Source: Sapria himalayana
Taxonomy: Eukaryota; Streptophyta; Magnoliopsida; Malpighiales; Rafflesiaceae
DNA: 64,000 nucleotides
Direction of reading: 5' to 3'
NCBI GenBank assembly: GCA_029783825.1
Contig: JAREIK010002450.1
Span: 3,713,022 to 3,777,021, forward strand
Both the position numbers and the translations under genes were made by a program. Below the pieces are notes generated by a model, which did no database searches, had not been told where the DNA came from, and saw only the letters and a program-made list of their open reading frames with translations. Shown piece after piece: positions 36,006 to 46,559 of this stretch (its first letter is position 1; every line of letters begins with the position of its first letter).

Positions 36006-36264
36006 TTTAGGCTTCAATTTGAGCTTGTTTCACCCAAAAATGATATTTTCTCTCTAGAAATTTACTCTCTCTCTAGAAAGTTGAGAGCTTCCAGACTCAA
36101 TTGACCTTGATATTGCAGTCGAGGTGTCACCTGAGATCGCAATAAGTGGTGGGCAATAGCAGCAGTCATTGTCGGCTAGCAGAGACACGTCGTTCGTCAT
36201 TCGTCATCGTCCGTCGTCGTTCGCCTGAGATCGCAATTATATCTAAGATAACTTATCGTAAAGA
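36006..36264 (-). promoter_or_regulatory. LINE-2 5' untranslated region / internal promoter region
   Basis: The first 260 bases of the element on the minus strand, before the ORF1 ATG. It is less AT-rich than its surroundings and has a CGTC/CGAACGACGACGG-type repetitive stretch near 36185-36225. Plant LINEs carry their promoter in this region. No specific element can be named. Confidence 0.45.
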
Positions 36265-36297
36265 GGGTTTTTACACTTATAGTTATGATTTTTTATG
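36265..36297 (+). repeat. Array unit 4, right part
   Basis: Begins with the duplicated LINE target site (GGGTTTTTACA versus GGGTTTTGACA on the left), then the hAT end and its TTATGATT flank. Confidence 0.75.
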
Positions 36298-36969
36298 TCA
36301 TCTCTTCTTCTACTACCATGTATATGTTAGTCAGAAAATATAATGTATAACTTTCAATATGGTTTTTTACAAGTAGACAAAAAAAATAAATGTGAATTGA
36401 TTGTTTCTAAGGGAGAAGATTTATTTTAAAATCATTATTACAATAAACATTTAGATAACAGAGTAACTAGTAAACATTTTCAAAATATTCTTTAAGGGTT
36501 CTCAATTTTTTTTCTTTGAGCTTGATGTTGTAGATTTGTATTCACCAACTTAATAGAAGTGATATTGTGATTAGAGGTATCAGTCGGGTCGGGTGGCCTA
36601 GGCCCGGTACAGAGTCCAACTCGATTTAGTCGTGCTCGGCCCGACACTGCACGGTCCAGGATCATGCCCAAGATTGTGCATACCACTCTTTCAGCATGAA
36701 TCGTGCCATGACGTGCCGAGGGAAATAGCCCGCGTACCATGGAAGGTACGACCCAGACATGACGTGGTGACGGGCAATGGCCAAAAAGGTGACAGGCTAT
36801 GCATGATGGGCGACGCGACGAGCTGAGCATGTCAAAGGGAGCGCCCGCTCTGTTTTGCGGAGCGTCCATATTCTCAAATCTCGGCATGAACCGGCCCGAA
36901 ACTGGACTGATTTTGGGCGGCCGGCCGTGCCGGCCTAACACGGCTTATTTGACACATGTAATTATTATT
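36298..36969 (+). repeat. Array unit 5
   Basis: Copia part, then a hAT at 36573-36961 (389 bp, the longest), flanked by TTGTGATT on the left and TTATTATT on the right. It retains an extra GC-rich segment around 36.65-36.72 kb that other units lack. Confidence 0.78.
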
Positions 36970-37009
36970 TTCTTATTATTTATTTTATTTTTTGTAATTT
37001 TGATGGGAG

Positions 37010-38190
37010 CACCTATATGTGGGTTATCTCAATTATTTTTGTTCATTATATAAAAATGTTAAATATATGTATTTTTATTTGAGTATTATTGTATTATTTT
37101 CTCTTTATCACTTAGCTGCTTATATATCATATAGTTGAGATTAAAGGAGAATAAAATATTATGAAGTATCTATGTTTTTGCATTAACTAACTTTAAGAAG
37201 AAGAGAGTATAATTTATAAATAATTAGAAAAATTATTTAAATATTATGAAAATAAATGACTAGTATAATGAGCCTCCGTATATGAATATTGATACTGTAT
37301 TTGGAGATAATAATTTTTTTTTAATATGCATGAGATATCACGATACATAAATATTAATTACTATTTTTTATTATTCTATACTGATATCAAAAAATTTAGA
37401 CATATCGAGTTGTTGGAAATTATTTGAATTTATCTTTTTTGTGTAATTTAAAATAACGTGTAATTTACTAATCCCTTTGGTATTTTTTGACATTTTATTT
37501 GTTGTTTTTATTTTAAATGATTTTGTTTAATTAAATTTTGTATTTGTTTAATTTTTTGTTATGTATTTTAGTTTATATTGTAGTTTTAAAGTAATTTTTT
37601 TAAGTCATTTATGTTTTTTTTTTATTTCATAATTTCATATATTATATAATTATATAATTATATAATTATGTGTGTGTGTGTGTGTGACCTGTCTATATAT
37701 ATTAATATAGTGGGGCAGGCAACCTAAGGCCGATGGCCCTATTATACCTAGAGCCTTAGGGCTTGGATTGGGCTAGATAGCCCATGGTTGGATTTGGATC
37801 CTTTAACCAGCCATGCTAGCATGTTGAGGCTAGCTTGGATTGCATTGAGGCTGCCTGGGTTAGGAACTTGTCAAGCCAAGAATGAGCCATGCTCATGAAC
37901 TGACTTGTACTAGGTTTCAGAGTGGATATACCTGACAAGGCACAACCCAATTGCAATCAGGCTTTAGGGTCATGTTGGGTCACCCTAGTTTTTAGGCGTG
38001 CTGGCATTATATGACACTCGCATCGTGTCGTGCCCAGCAAGGCACGACACTCACATTGTATCGTGCCCAACATGACATTATACTCACACCATGTTGTGTC
38101 TGACATTATGATTACCAAGTTGGGTCATTAAAAATTAGTTTATGACATGCAGGCATGATTTGTTTAGTTTGTTATATCTAGTTGACTATA
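37010..38190 (+). mobile_element. Decayed 3' half of a hAT element (hAT-D)
   Basis: Collinear with the 3' part of the hAT-C transposase. Near 37090-37160 is FLFITYLAAYISYS in place of FYCLTASIDPRA. Near 37330-37500 is a decayed hATC dimerisation segment. A GC-rich terminal region with the family words follows at 37.71-38.16 kb and ends near GTTTGTTATATCTA. No 5' half is present. Confidence 0.6.
37634..37686. repeat. Compound microsatellite, (TTATATAAT)n then (TG)n
   Basis: About three units of a nine-base ATTATATA-type motif are followed by eight TG units. Confidence 0.85.
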
Positions 38191-38960
38191 TTACTTTTGG
38201 GAGAAATGTTTAGAATATTAACTATCAACATTCTTTTTACAATCAGAATAAATATAACATATTTAATTAGTATGATTAGTTATTTTTTAGATTCTAATCA
38301 ATAATTTTATCTCGACATAGCTTTTCGTATAGTAATAAATATGAAGAAGTCCCTAGGATCCTTTATATAACATATGCAATTGTATTAAATCTTAACTATC
38401 AGTATTCTTACTATTACTATATCAAATATAACATACGTAATCAATATAAATTGTTATTTTTTAAATTTTTACTAATATATTTATCTTGATACAATTTTTT
38501 ATATACTATGATCATGCTAAATATAACACACATAAGTATTATCTTCTAGGAGAGTAAGCGATAAATGTTTGTTTCGAAATCCAACACAGAGACAATGTTA
38601 AGCAGGATATTGACAGTTATATGTGAGATACTTTAGGTTTGACACTTATTTGAGGTGATTATATATTCACTTTCTTATAGTATAATACTTTATTATAATA
38701 ATTAGCTAAGAAAACATATTGCTTCCGATCCATTATTTCGCGAGAAAATAAAATATATAGAGATAGATTGCTTGTTAATAATAAACAAAATAAAAGATGA
38801 GACCATTATCACAATATGTATCAAAACAATAGAGCAACCAATAAATAACTGTTTATTTTATAAACATATATTTATTGTTTATCAAAGTTTGATGTTATAG
38901 TATTTTATGCACCAACTTGAATGAGGGGATAGAGTTGTGATTCATAATTTTATTGTTTAT
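38191..38960 (+). pseudogene. Decayed copia RNase H tail reaching an LTR start
   Basis: The order of fragments matches the copia half of the array units and ends with TTTGATGTTATAGTATTTTATGCACC, then GGGGATAGAG and TTGTGATTCATAA. Here the TTGTGATT site is empty: no hAT is inserted. It therefore shows the uninterrupted pol end and probable LTR start of that copia family. Confidence 0.6.
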
Positions 38961-39087
38961 TTTTTATTTTTTATTATCTTTATAATGAGTATCTAACATG
39001 TGAGTTGCACCAATTCTATATGCTTATTTTATAATGACTTGCTTGTATGATGATTATTATAGTTTTTACAATTATGATTAATGAAAT

Positions 39088-39345
39088 GATGATGCTTGAC
39101 TATTTCCTTAATGGTGTCTACATATTTATTTGCTTATACAAAATGTGTACATGGATTTGCTTTCAATGAGAGTTGCTCATCTTTCTAATTTTTATTTTAT
39201 CTATAGTAGACTCTTGCTTAACACTGACTGTTTCCTTCATAATGTTTGTATATCTATTTGTTTATACATTATGTGTACATGAATTTGCATTCAATGAGAG
39301 TTGCTCATCTTTTTAAAATTTATTTTAATTATTGTAGATTCTTGT
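39088..39345. repeat. Two-copy tandem duplication, period 128 bp
   Basis: TTCAATGAGAGTTGCTCATC starts at 39162 and again at 39290. Flanking words (TGACTRTTTCCTT, ATGTGTACATG) repeat in the same order. It lies 230 bp upstream of the pyridoxal-kinase-like exon and would be intronic if that gene were real here. Confidence 0.75.
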
Positions 39346-39571
39346 TTGACATAGAAATTAGAATGTTGATGTAACTGTTGTATCCAGTATCCACCCTTTT
39401 GGGTATTGTGATCAGGGATTGTCATATATTGTGATTATGTTATTTGCTTCAATGGTGAAATTAGTTTGGTTTGATGATGTTTCCAAACTGTGTAATTTTA
39501 ATGAATTTGCTCCTTTTATTCCTTGTATCTACCCTTACATTTTATTTTGAGCTGGTTTCCATTTTTTGTAG

Positions 39572-39655
39572 GTTATATTGGTTCGATTTCATTTTTGAAC
39601 ACTGCGTTGGAGGTCATCAATAAGCTTCGTTCCATTAATCCAAAACTCATTTATG
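39572..39655 (+). pseudogene. Single exon resembling plant pyridoxal kinase (SOS4/PDXK-like)
   Basis: An 84-bp open segment lies between a pyrimidine-rich acceptor (TTTTTTGTAG) and a GT donor (ATG|GTTAGT). It reads YIGSISFLNTALEVINKL then RSINPKLIY. Pyridoxal kinases of plants, which phosphorylate vitamin B6 vitamers in the cytosol, carry a closely similar stretch ending in a Tyr-Val-Cys-Asp-Pro motif. The split G codon at both ends gives matching phase-1 boundaries. I recognised this from family knowledge, not a search. No neighbouring exon is convincing: a stretch at 39734-39830 reads FCDD..QEKLFVLNV, only vaguely like the next part of the enzyme. It could be an exon of a gene with TE-filled introns extending outside the clear regions, a gene fragment, or a captured exon. 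Confidence 0.6.
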
Positions 39656-40021
39656 GTTAGTAAATAACTGAATTTCTATTGCCTGACAGTGCTCTTTTGT
39701 TAATACCGACAATGTGTTTGTGTTGGTTGTCCAGGATACTTAACATCTGATGTTTTTTGTGATGATTTTTGCAATATAATACAGGAAAAATTATTTGTTT
39801 TAAATGTGAAAAGGTTTACAAATGTATAAATTTTATTGGTGGAGAGAACTGATACAGATGATTTGAGCAATTTAAGTAAATATATATATTTTTTAAATTT
39901 TAACCAATACTGCCCATTAATTTAAGTAAATATTTTAATTTTAATTTTAGGATAATATACATTTCTTGTGCACACTTCATTTATTAGAGTAATTATTAAT
40001 TTTTGTTTCATACATTAATCA
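39656..40021. other. AT-rich DNA, possible LTR
   Basis: The final bases ATTAATCA precede a copia-type primer site at 40022, so part of this stretch may be an LTR. Its start was not found. Confidence 0.35.
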
Positions 40022-40033
40022 TGGTATCAGTGC
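40022..40033 (+). other. Met-tRNA primer-binding-site-like sequence
   Basis: TGGTATCAGTGC differs by one base from the copia primer site TGGTATCAGAGC and follows a CA dinucleotide. It suggests that an LTR ends at 40021 and a copia leader begins here. Confidence 0.5.
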
Positions 40034-40354
40034 TGTAAATCCTGATTGGTTTCCTTGCCAGCACAGACACTATATAACAGCTCCGATCTCAACTCACCGG
40101 TGCCTGTCGTCTCTAATGGTGCTGGTCATCTCCCCCTTAATTGTGTCAGCTACCTCTCGCCAATCACAATATGCCATATTCAAGAGCTATTTCTGTCCTT
40201 GTCGTTGCCATCATGAGCCATCCTTGCCGCAGCAATTGTCTCAACCAAGCACCATCACTATTACAGAAACTTTTAGCCTTAGTCGGCGCTGAAAGTTATA
40301 CAAGGTGCCAGTAGTTTTACGATAGCACTGTTGCCAGTTGTTTTACAGTAACAG

Positions 40355-40745
40355 CACCATTTGCATCTGATTGCCACCTCATGCCACAACTGGCATGAGC
40401 CGTTTTCTGCCCTCGTCGTTGGCACCATGTGTTGCCCTTGTTGAAACCAGACTAAACAGTGCAGTGTATGCATTGCGGGTGCTGTGTACAGTGCAGCAGT
40501 GCAGCGGAGAAAGTTGGGAGTGTGTCGAATGTGTCGAATGTGCAGCAGTGCACCATTTGCATCTAATTGCCACCTCATGCCACAACTGGCATGAGCCGTT
40601 TTCTGCCCTCGTCGTTCGCACCATGTGTTGCCCTTGTTGAAACCAGACTAAACAGTGCAGTGTATGCATTGCGGGTGCTGTGTACAGTGCAACAGTGCAG
40701 CAGTGCAGCGGAGAAAGTTGGGAGTGTGTCGAATGTGTGGAGTAT
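40355..40745. repeat. Two-copy tandem duplication, period 196 bp, GC-richer than its surroundings
   Basis: The segment from CACCATTTGCATCTGATTGC (40355) recurs from 40551 with very few changes (T/A in ATCTRATTG, TGG/TCG in CGTCGTTSGC). Copy 2 has an extra CAGCAGTG near its end. The high identity shows recent duplication. Open frames of about 90 codons on both strands are a by-product of the duplication and match nothing I know. It lies downstream of a copia-like primer site, so it may be element leader. Confidence 0.85.
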
Positions 40746-41485
40746 GTTTTAAAGATGCTGGTTCACAACCAGCGCAAATATTTGTGGTTGACAGTTGACA
40801 CCAACTTACTATTGGTGTTTATAAAAGCAACACTGCTAAAAACTAATTAAATAAAATTTAATAATAAAGAATGTATAAGTGATGCGCTTATATAGTGCAA
40901 GATGGATTGAAACTTTTCCGTATCGGGTGGGCCTAATTATAATGAAATAAAATTGAAAATAATTAGTTTTGTTTTTTTTTGTTTCTTGTTTTATTTATTT
41001 TTTTATTAAAAGTACCTTTCTTGTGAGTTGTTCCAAGTAATATATATTAGCATATTGTATTAAAAATTATTACTTTTCATTTTAATCACATTTTATTCAA
41101 TTTTTCGCCCTTATCCATTCTTTATCCTTTCCCTACGCGCGAAACCCTACCACAATAAGTTAGCATGCTATCGAAGGAATGTATTTAGCAAAGGGCCATC
41201 GACACTAAGGTACATAGGTGACACCACACCTTTTGGAACAATTGGTGATCATAATCGCTAGAAGATTCGTTGGCAGTGTTAGCACTGTAACGATAAATAC
41301 CGATGTATGATGGGTGTTATGACTTTTTTTTTGGACTTTGAAGTTGTATGTCCCACGACATATTTTTGGATAAAAGGAGTTTATTTTTCGGTGATGTGGT
41401 GGTCAACATGGGCTGCGATACAGAATCGTAGCCGATGTTATTTTTCAAAATTTTTAGTTTATATATATGTTTTTTTGTTAAAAAA
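40746..41485. other. No gene recognised
   Basis: Includes a TGACACCAACTTACTATTGGTGTTTA palindromic word near 40792 and an LTR-like block (AATAATAAAGAATGTATAAG..GCTTATATAG) near 40858-40900. A similar block lies near 43938. Frames of 67 codons on both strands near 41310-41520 are chance. Confidence 0.4.
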
Positions 41486-41531
41486 AATATCTTGGTGTGC
41501 TTTTGTGTAAGGAAAAGCACACCAAGATATT
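41486..41531. other. Perfect 19-bp inverted repeat with 8-base loop
   Basis: The arms AATATCTTGGTGTGCTTTT (41486-41504) and its exact complement (41513-41531) are separated by GTGTAAGG. As RNA it would form a strong short hairpin. No Pol III terminator or known small-RNA precursor context was seen. It may be the relic of a fold-back element. Confidence 0.85.
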
Positions 41532-41620
41532 ATTGTTAGGGAAATTCACATTTTGTGTAGGGTAACACCTTTTTTATAGGACAGCCCCTTGGTATCCTGT
41601 TGTGTATGACAACTCATAAT

Positions 41621-41645
41621 ATTTATATATATATATATATATATA
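41621..41645. repeat. (TA)n microsatellite
   Basis: About 12 TA units downstream of the hairpin. Confidence 0.85.
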
Positions 41646-42249
41646 GACTGATTTTATATTTTGGTTATTTTCATTTTGTATCTAAGTGTGTATTGTGGTG
41701 AATTAGATATGTCTGGAATTAATTTTAGATCATTGTGAATAATTCAATGGAAAACGAGGACATGTACTTTTTTTCTTTGGATTATATCAATGAGTATGTT
41801 TTGTTGCCCAAGGATATGTATATTACTTATTAGAAAACTCACTTTAAATTGAGATTAATAAGTGGAAACAAATTAATGCACAATTACTAGTACACATGTG
41901 CTAATTAATTAGTCATAATATATCGATCATGTTTGACTTGTAACACTTTCAAGAGGGTTTGTAATATGATTGTTTTATTGTATTTTTTAAAAATATTTTA
42001 ATTATATGATATTATTATCATATGTAGATATGTATGTTGACTATTTAGGATGAAGTGATTCACTATGAAACTTGGACATAATCATTAAAGATTATTGTTG
42101 GTGTGATATTAATATTAATAAATTAGACACTCTTGAGGATACTTGGTGATTATGTGTGTAATATTTTTAATATGCATTTATTAAGAGAAAGGTATAATTG
42201 TTGGCGAATACAAATTCTTGGGGATAAGATGCTCTCTCTTTTGGAGATT
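41646..42249. other. AT-rich DNA, nothing recognised
   Basis: No domain. It probably belongs to the leader or gag of the copia relic that follows. Confidence 0.35.
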
Positions 42250-43625
42250 TATTAGAGAGTGACTCAAATGACTACAATTTTATCTAGGTCGAGTGGAGTT
42301 GGTATAGTTAGTTACAATACTATGTCATATTTGCAACATTGTAGTGATAAAAGAGCTTGGAGGCCTGACAAAGGTACACTAAGAGGTAAGAAGTTAGTAG
42401 TAACTTTTTTTAATAAGAGGTCAGGATATATTTGGGAAAGATGTTGGATGTTGAAACCTTGGGTTATGTTGGAATTTTTAGTGTTTAGAAGCTATACAAC
42501 AAACTACTAGACATACTTAGGTTGAGTTTTATTTGACTGCATTCATTGGAAATGTGACACTTTCTCAAGAGTATTCTAGATTATGTTCTTTGGGTATCAG
42601 TAGATTAGTTATATTAGTATCAACTACATTGTTTTCTTATCATCTTATTCCATGTTATTGAGTAGTGGGTTTATGCCTTATGGGCTAATACCCATACTAC
42701 AGATAATTATATTTTTTTTATTTCTATTATATAATATAAAGTCTTTGATATTGTCATGACCAATGACAATGTTGTATGTGACATATGACATGTCAATGTT
42801 GATTGTTTTTTACACGTGTTTTATATGTATTTGAGTTTTATTATAATTTATTTTTTGTTGGTTGATTTATAAAACAAGGTTATAATATTATTTTATCTTT
42901 TGATATTTTTATACAATATCTTCAAACTAGATTGTTAACTTCCTTGAGAATTTAGCGTGATGAATTGTAATTGTTATTCTTGACTCAGGAATTCTTCTAG
43001 ATTCATGTATACCATTGATGCAATAGTGATTTACTCTCGACTAGGACATCATTAATTGGAAAAGTTGAAGATTCTAAAATTGTTCATTATGTGAGTGATG
43101 TGTATTGATTTTGAGATGTGTGAGTTAGAAAAATATTCTAGAACTTCTTATTCAACATGTTAGAGGGGCGGGGGATATTAGGAGGATGTCATTCCTTCTA
43201 ATCCACTCATATGTTTAGGGACATTATATGATGATTTCATGTGATAATTTAAAATATTTTATTATTTTTATTAAGTATAGTGTTTGATTTATATGAGTAT
43301 CAATGTTTAAAAAAATATTTCATATATTTTTTAAAATTTTTTGTGAACTTTTATGAAAGATTAACAATTTAATTTAGATATGATATTAAAATGCTGAGAA
43401 GTGATAATGCATTATAATGTATTTCTTATTTGTTTTTTTTGTTTTTTTTGAAGAGCATGAGATTTTTTATCAAATATCCTATGTTGCTGCTCTTGTATAT
43501 AATGAGATAACTATGTGGAATAATTGATATTTTGTTGAGATAAACATGACACTTCTACTTTATAAGAGTATAACTAGACATTTTTTTTGGTGAAGCTGTG
43601 TTAATCATTGTATTATCACATTAAT
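42250..43625 (+). pseudogene. Decayed Ty1/copia gag to integrase
   Basis: A gag zinc-knuckle remnant, KRSGYIWERCWMLK, lies near 42415-42460. A GAG-pre-integrase segment (SRLGHH, then FEMCELEKYSRTSYS) lies near 43035-43165. Integrase has LKYFIIF near 43245, LRSDNAL near 43395 and HEIFYQISYVAALVYNE near 43450-43505, where copia reads CPRTPQQNGVAERK. A GEAVL segment follows near 43590. Order and strand are consistent with one element broken by many stops. No RT follows. Confidence 0.65.
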
Positions 43626-44552
43626 GTCTACACATAGTAAATCCTTGCTTCATTACTCATACAATAATTGCAAGTTGCACCTTTTTGTGCACCTTGTGTG
43701 TCACCACCTATTGCACATAGAGAGTGTGCAATGGGAGAATCAAGGGTGCATTTTCTTTTTAATTTTTTGTGCACATGCATACACTGTTGCATGCATTGCC
43801 ATGTAAATAATATTATTATAGTTTACTTGTTTTCTCTCACCCTCTCTATCTCTAAAAATTTTAGGATTTATATTTCCTATGGTTTTGAATCTGATACAAT
43901 GTAAAATGCATCACAACTAAAAACATCTCAAAACTCAATAATAAAGAATTTACAAGTGAGACCCTTATATAATGAACAAAATGAATTGGAATAACTAATA
44001 TGTATGGTGTTCTAATCTATAATAAAATAAAATTAAAAAACAAAATAAAAAATAAGTTGTAATCTGGAAATATTGAAATAAACTGAAATTGCAATAATGT
44101 CAATATTTGCATGACACCAATTCATTGTTGGTGTCAATTTAAGACACTAATATGCATATCAAAGAGATTTCGGTGTATAAATTTTCATCCGTGAGTATTA
44201 TTATATTATTATAATTTATTAATGTTAAATTTATTATGATATAAGAGCTAAGGTGTATGTGTTTTTTTTACAAATCCTCGAAGAAGAAAATATGTGCACT
44301 ATATTAGCATAGTACTTGCACACATTTTGTAAGTGGAAGCATGCCCACATCATGTATGCAGGCAGGCTCCCAATAGGTGAGCAGGTGTACAATAGTTACT
44401 CTCACAATAGTCATGTGCACAACATGCATGCATATGATGGTATTTTAGTTGTGTGGGTGCTCAAAGGTGCAACTAAAATGAGTAGAGGCGCATGGAGGTC
44501 CATGTGGTAGTGAGCATGATGGCTTATAATATTTTTTGATGGGTAGAAATTA
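43626..44552. other. Retrotransposon-like leader/LTR debris, no gene
   Basis: The stretch near 43915-44060 resembles 40840-40990 (AATAATAAAGAATTTACAAGTGAGA..CTTATATAATG), so the two may be LTR remnants flanking the copia relic between them. Words such as TTTTTGTGCACC and CACATGCATG repeat locally. Short frames are not supported. Confidence 0.4.
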
Positions 44553-45195
44553 AAGGTGTCAAATGGGTCGGGTAGCCTGGGCCCAGCTTGAGGCACGGCT
44601 TAAGTTAGCTGTGCTTATCTCGGCATGACACGGTCCAACATTGTGCCTTGCCCGTGCCTGGCTTGATTGTGGCATGACTCAGCCCGCTACTGTGGCCCGA
44701 AGGCATGGTTTGTCAACATGTCCTGAACCATGTCCTGCTTATTAGAGGCTTGGATTTGGATTTGGATTTTGGATGGTCGGACCTAGATCTCGACCCGGAT
44801 ATTGGCCCATCACACTGAGATCGTGCCCGATAGACCATCCCGACACTGATGGCTGGGCAACCTTCAAGCTCATTATTCTAGAAGCCGAAACTTTTGGAAT
44901 ATAAGACTGTTAGGTCCGTTTGACATTTCAACCGATCAAATGGTAAAAAAAATTAAAAAAACTTCATTTTTTAATCTTAGAAGTTGGATTTTTTGGTTCC
45001 ATTGGCTTGGGGCAAGATCTAACAGCTATTGTGATTATGCCCCTTTAAATAACAAAAAAAATAAAAAAAATACTTAAAAATTCTTTTTTTAATAAAAGTT
45101 ATATTTTTAAAATCTATATTTAACCCTTTTTGTTCATAATTTTTATCTCTATTTCTCTTGAATTTTCTTTTTGTCTACTTTTCTTCTTTCGTCTC

Positions 45196-45215
45196 TCTCT
45201 CTCTCTCTCTCTCTT
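45196..45215. repeat. (CT)n microsatellite
   Basis: Ten to twelve CT units in the hAT-B 5' untranslated region. hAT-C has short CT runs near 47630 and 47780 in the equivalent position. Confidence 0.85.
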
Positions 45216-45703
45216 GGTTTTATATTTTAGGATATATTTTTAGAGTTTATTTTTAGGACTTAGATATGGAGTGCGGATTGTGGACTAATGATTGTAGTAC
45301 AGATATCATAAAGCATACAAGATTTATGCATTATGGGCATTACTTAAGAATTTTTTTTTTGTTTAGTTTATTAATTTTTAATTTTAATTTTCATATTTAG
45401 TTAAATAAATATTAATTAATATATAATTATAAACAAAACTAATATTATATAATAAATATACTAATAAAAAATTTAAATGATAAATAATAATTCTAATTAT
45501 GATAACGAAATTAATCTAAACGTAAATATAAAAAATTATAATATGAATAACAAAAATCAATGGAAATGTCCGAGATCATTGAAATTTTGGTTTCTCTAGT
45601 CGTCTCAATCTAAATATCTAAAAAATAAAAAATTAAAAGAGCATACTTAGTTTGGACTTACTTTAATATAATATAACATAAAAATATTAGGGATGTCGAT
45701 AAA

Positions 45704-46559
45704 GAATCAACATAATACCAATATTATAAAAAAATATTAATCTGTAAGAGTTTATGTGAGACATTACACTTTAAGAGTCATACCAAATAATACACCAAAA
45801 AATATGATATATTAGATCATGTGCAAACTCAACTTGGTGGTGAGTTCTTTAAGGTTGGATCTAATTTAGTCTCATTATTAACTTCCTTCATATATTACAA
45901 TGAGTTAGAGAGAGAAAACATAGTCTAAGGGATTATTATGATAGTTCTTCTGATTAGATTTTTAAAAGATTAAAGGATAGTATCATCAAATTTATTTTTA
46001 GCTTACACATCATAAAATTCCTTGATTTATATTTAGGAATGACATACCAAAATACTAAAATTAAAAAAATAATAATAATTAATGAATTTAGGGAATATAT
46101 GAAGTGGTTTTCGTGATGTTCAATATTTAGGGAATCAACACAATATCAATATTATTAATAAATATTAATCTATAAGAGTTTATGTGAGATTTGACACTTT
46201 AAGAGTTATACCGAATAATACATCAAAAAACATGCTATAATAGATCTTGTACAAACTCAGTGCTGAGTTCTTTAAGTTTGGATCTAGTTTAGTCTCAATG
46301 TTTACTCCCTTTATATATCACAACGAGTTAGAGAGGAAAGACATAATCAAATGAATTATCATGATAGGTCTTCTAATTAGATTTGTAGAAGATCAAAGGA
46401 TAGTATAATACAAATTTATTTTTATCTTGCACATCATTGGATTTCTATGTTTATATTTACGAACAACATACTAAAATACTAAAATTAAAAAATAATAATA
46501 ATTAATAAATTTAGGGAATATAATTAAGTAGTGTTCGTGATGTTTAATATTTGGATTAG
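45704..46559. repeat. 428-bp tandem duplication inside hAT-B
   Basis: GAATCAACA at 45704 and 46132 starts two copies of the region that encodes the BED-finger and following N-terminal part of the transposase. Each runs through AAGAGTTTATGTGAGA, ACTCCCTT-like and TTCGTGATGTT words in the same order. The copies have diverged, so the duplication is old. Confidence 0.8.

Larger units (their letters stand above)
29557..36264 (-). mobile_element. Full-length plant L1-type LINE (LINE-2), 6.7 kb
   Basis: The minus-strand element ends in eight T at 29557-29564, its poly(A) tail. It is flanked by an 11-bp TSD with one mismatch: GGGTTTTGACA at 29546-29556 and GGGTTTTTACA at 36265-36275. Both flanks are array unit 4 DNA, so the boundaries are firm. 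The order on the minus strand is about 260 bp of 5' UTR, ORF1 with a DUF4283-type domain, ORF2 with endonuclease, RT, zinc finger and RNase H, then about 1.06 kb of 3' UTR with a (TA)30 run. Several stops and frameshifts make it inactive, but it is the most complete of three copies here. Confidence 0.9.
27111..36969. repeat. Five-unit tandem array of a copia/hAT composite unit
   Basis: Each unit has about 280 bp of the 3' end of copia pol followed by a short non-autonomous hAT. Using the word GTATATGATAGTCAG as anchor, units start near 27133, 27764, 28322, 28972 and 36320. Spacings are 631, 558 and 650 bp. The fourth spacing is about 629 bp once the 6.7-kb LINE and its TSD are removed. The hAT in each unit is flanked by the same 8-bp duplication, TTGTGATT or a one- or two-base variant. 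This shows one hAT insertion followed by tandem amplification of the hybrid. Confidence 0.85.

Noticed and set aside
40279..40669. Paired 90-99 codon frames on both strands
   Set aside because: They arise from the 196-bp duplication, whose length is not a multiple of three. Frames repeat the same residues in different phases and match no family.
41486..41531. MicroRNA precursor
   Set aside because: Stem is only 19 bp with an 8-base loop, shorter than usual plant precursors, and perfectly paired. Left as an unexplained hairpin.
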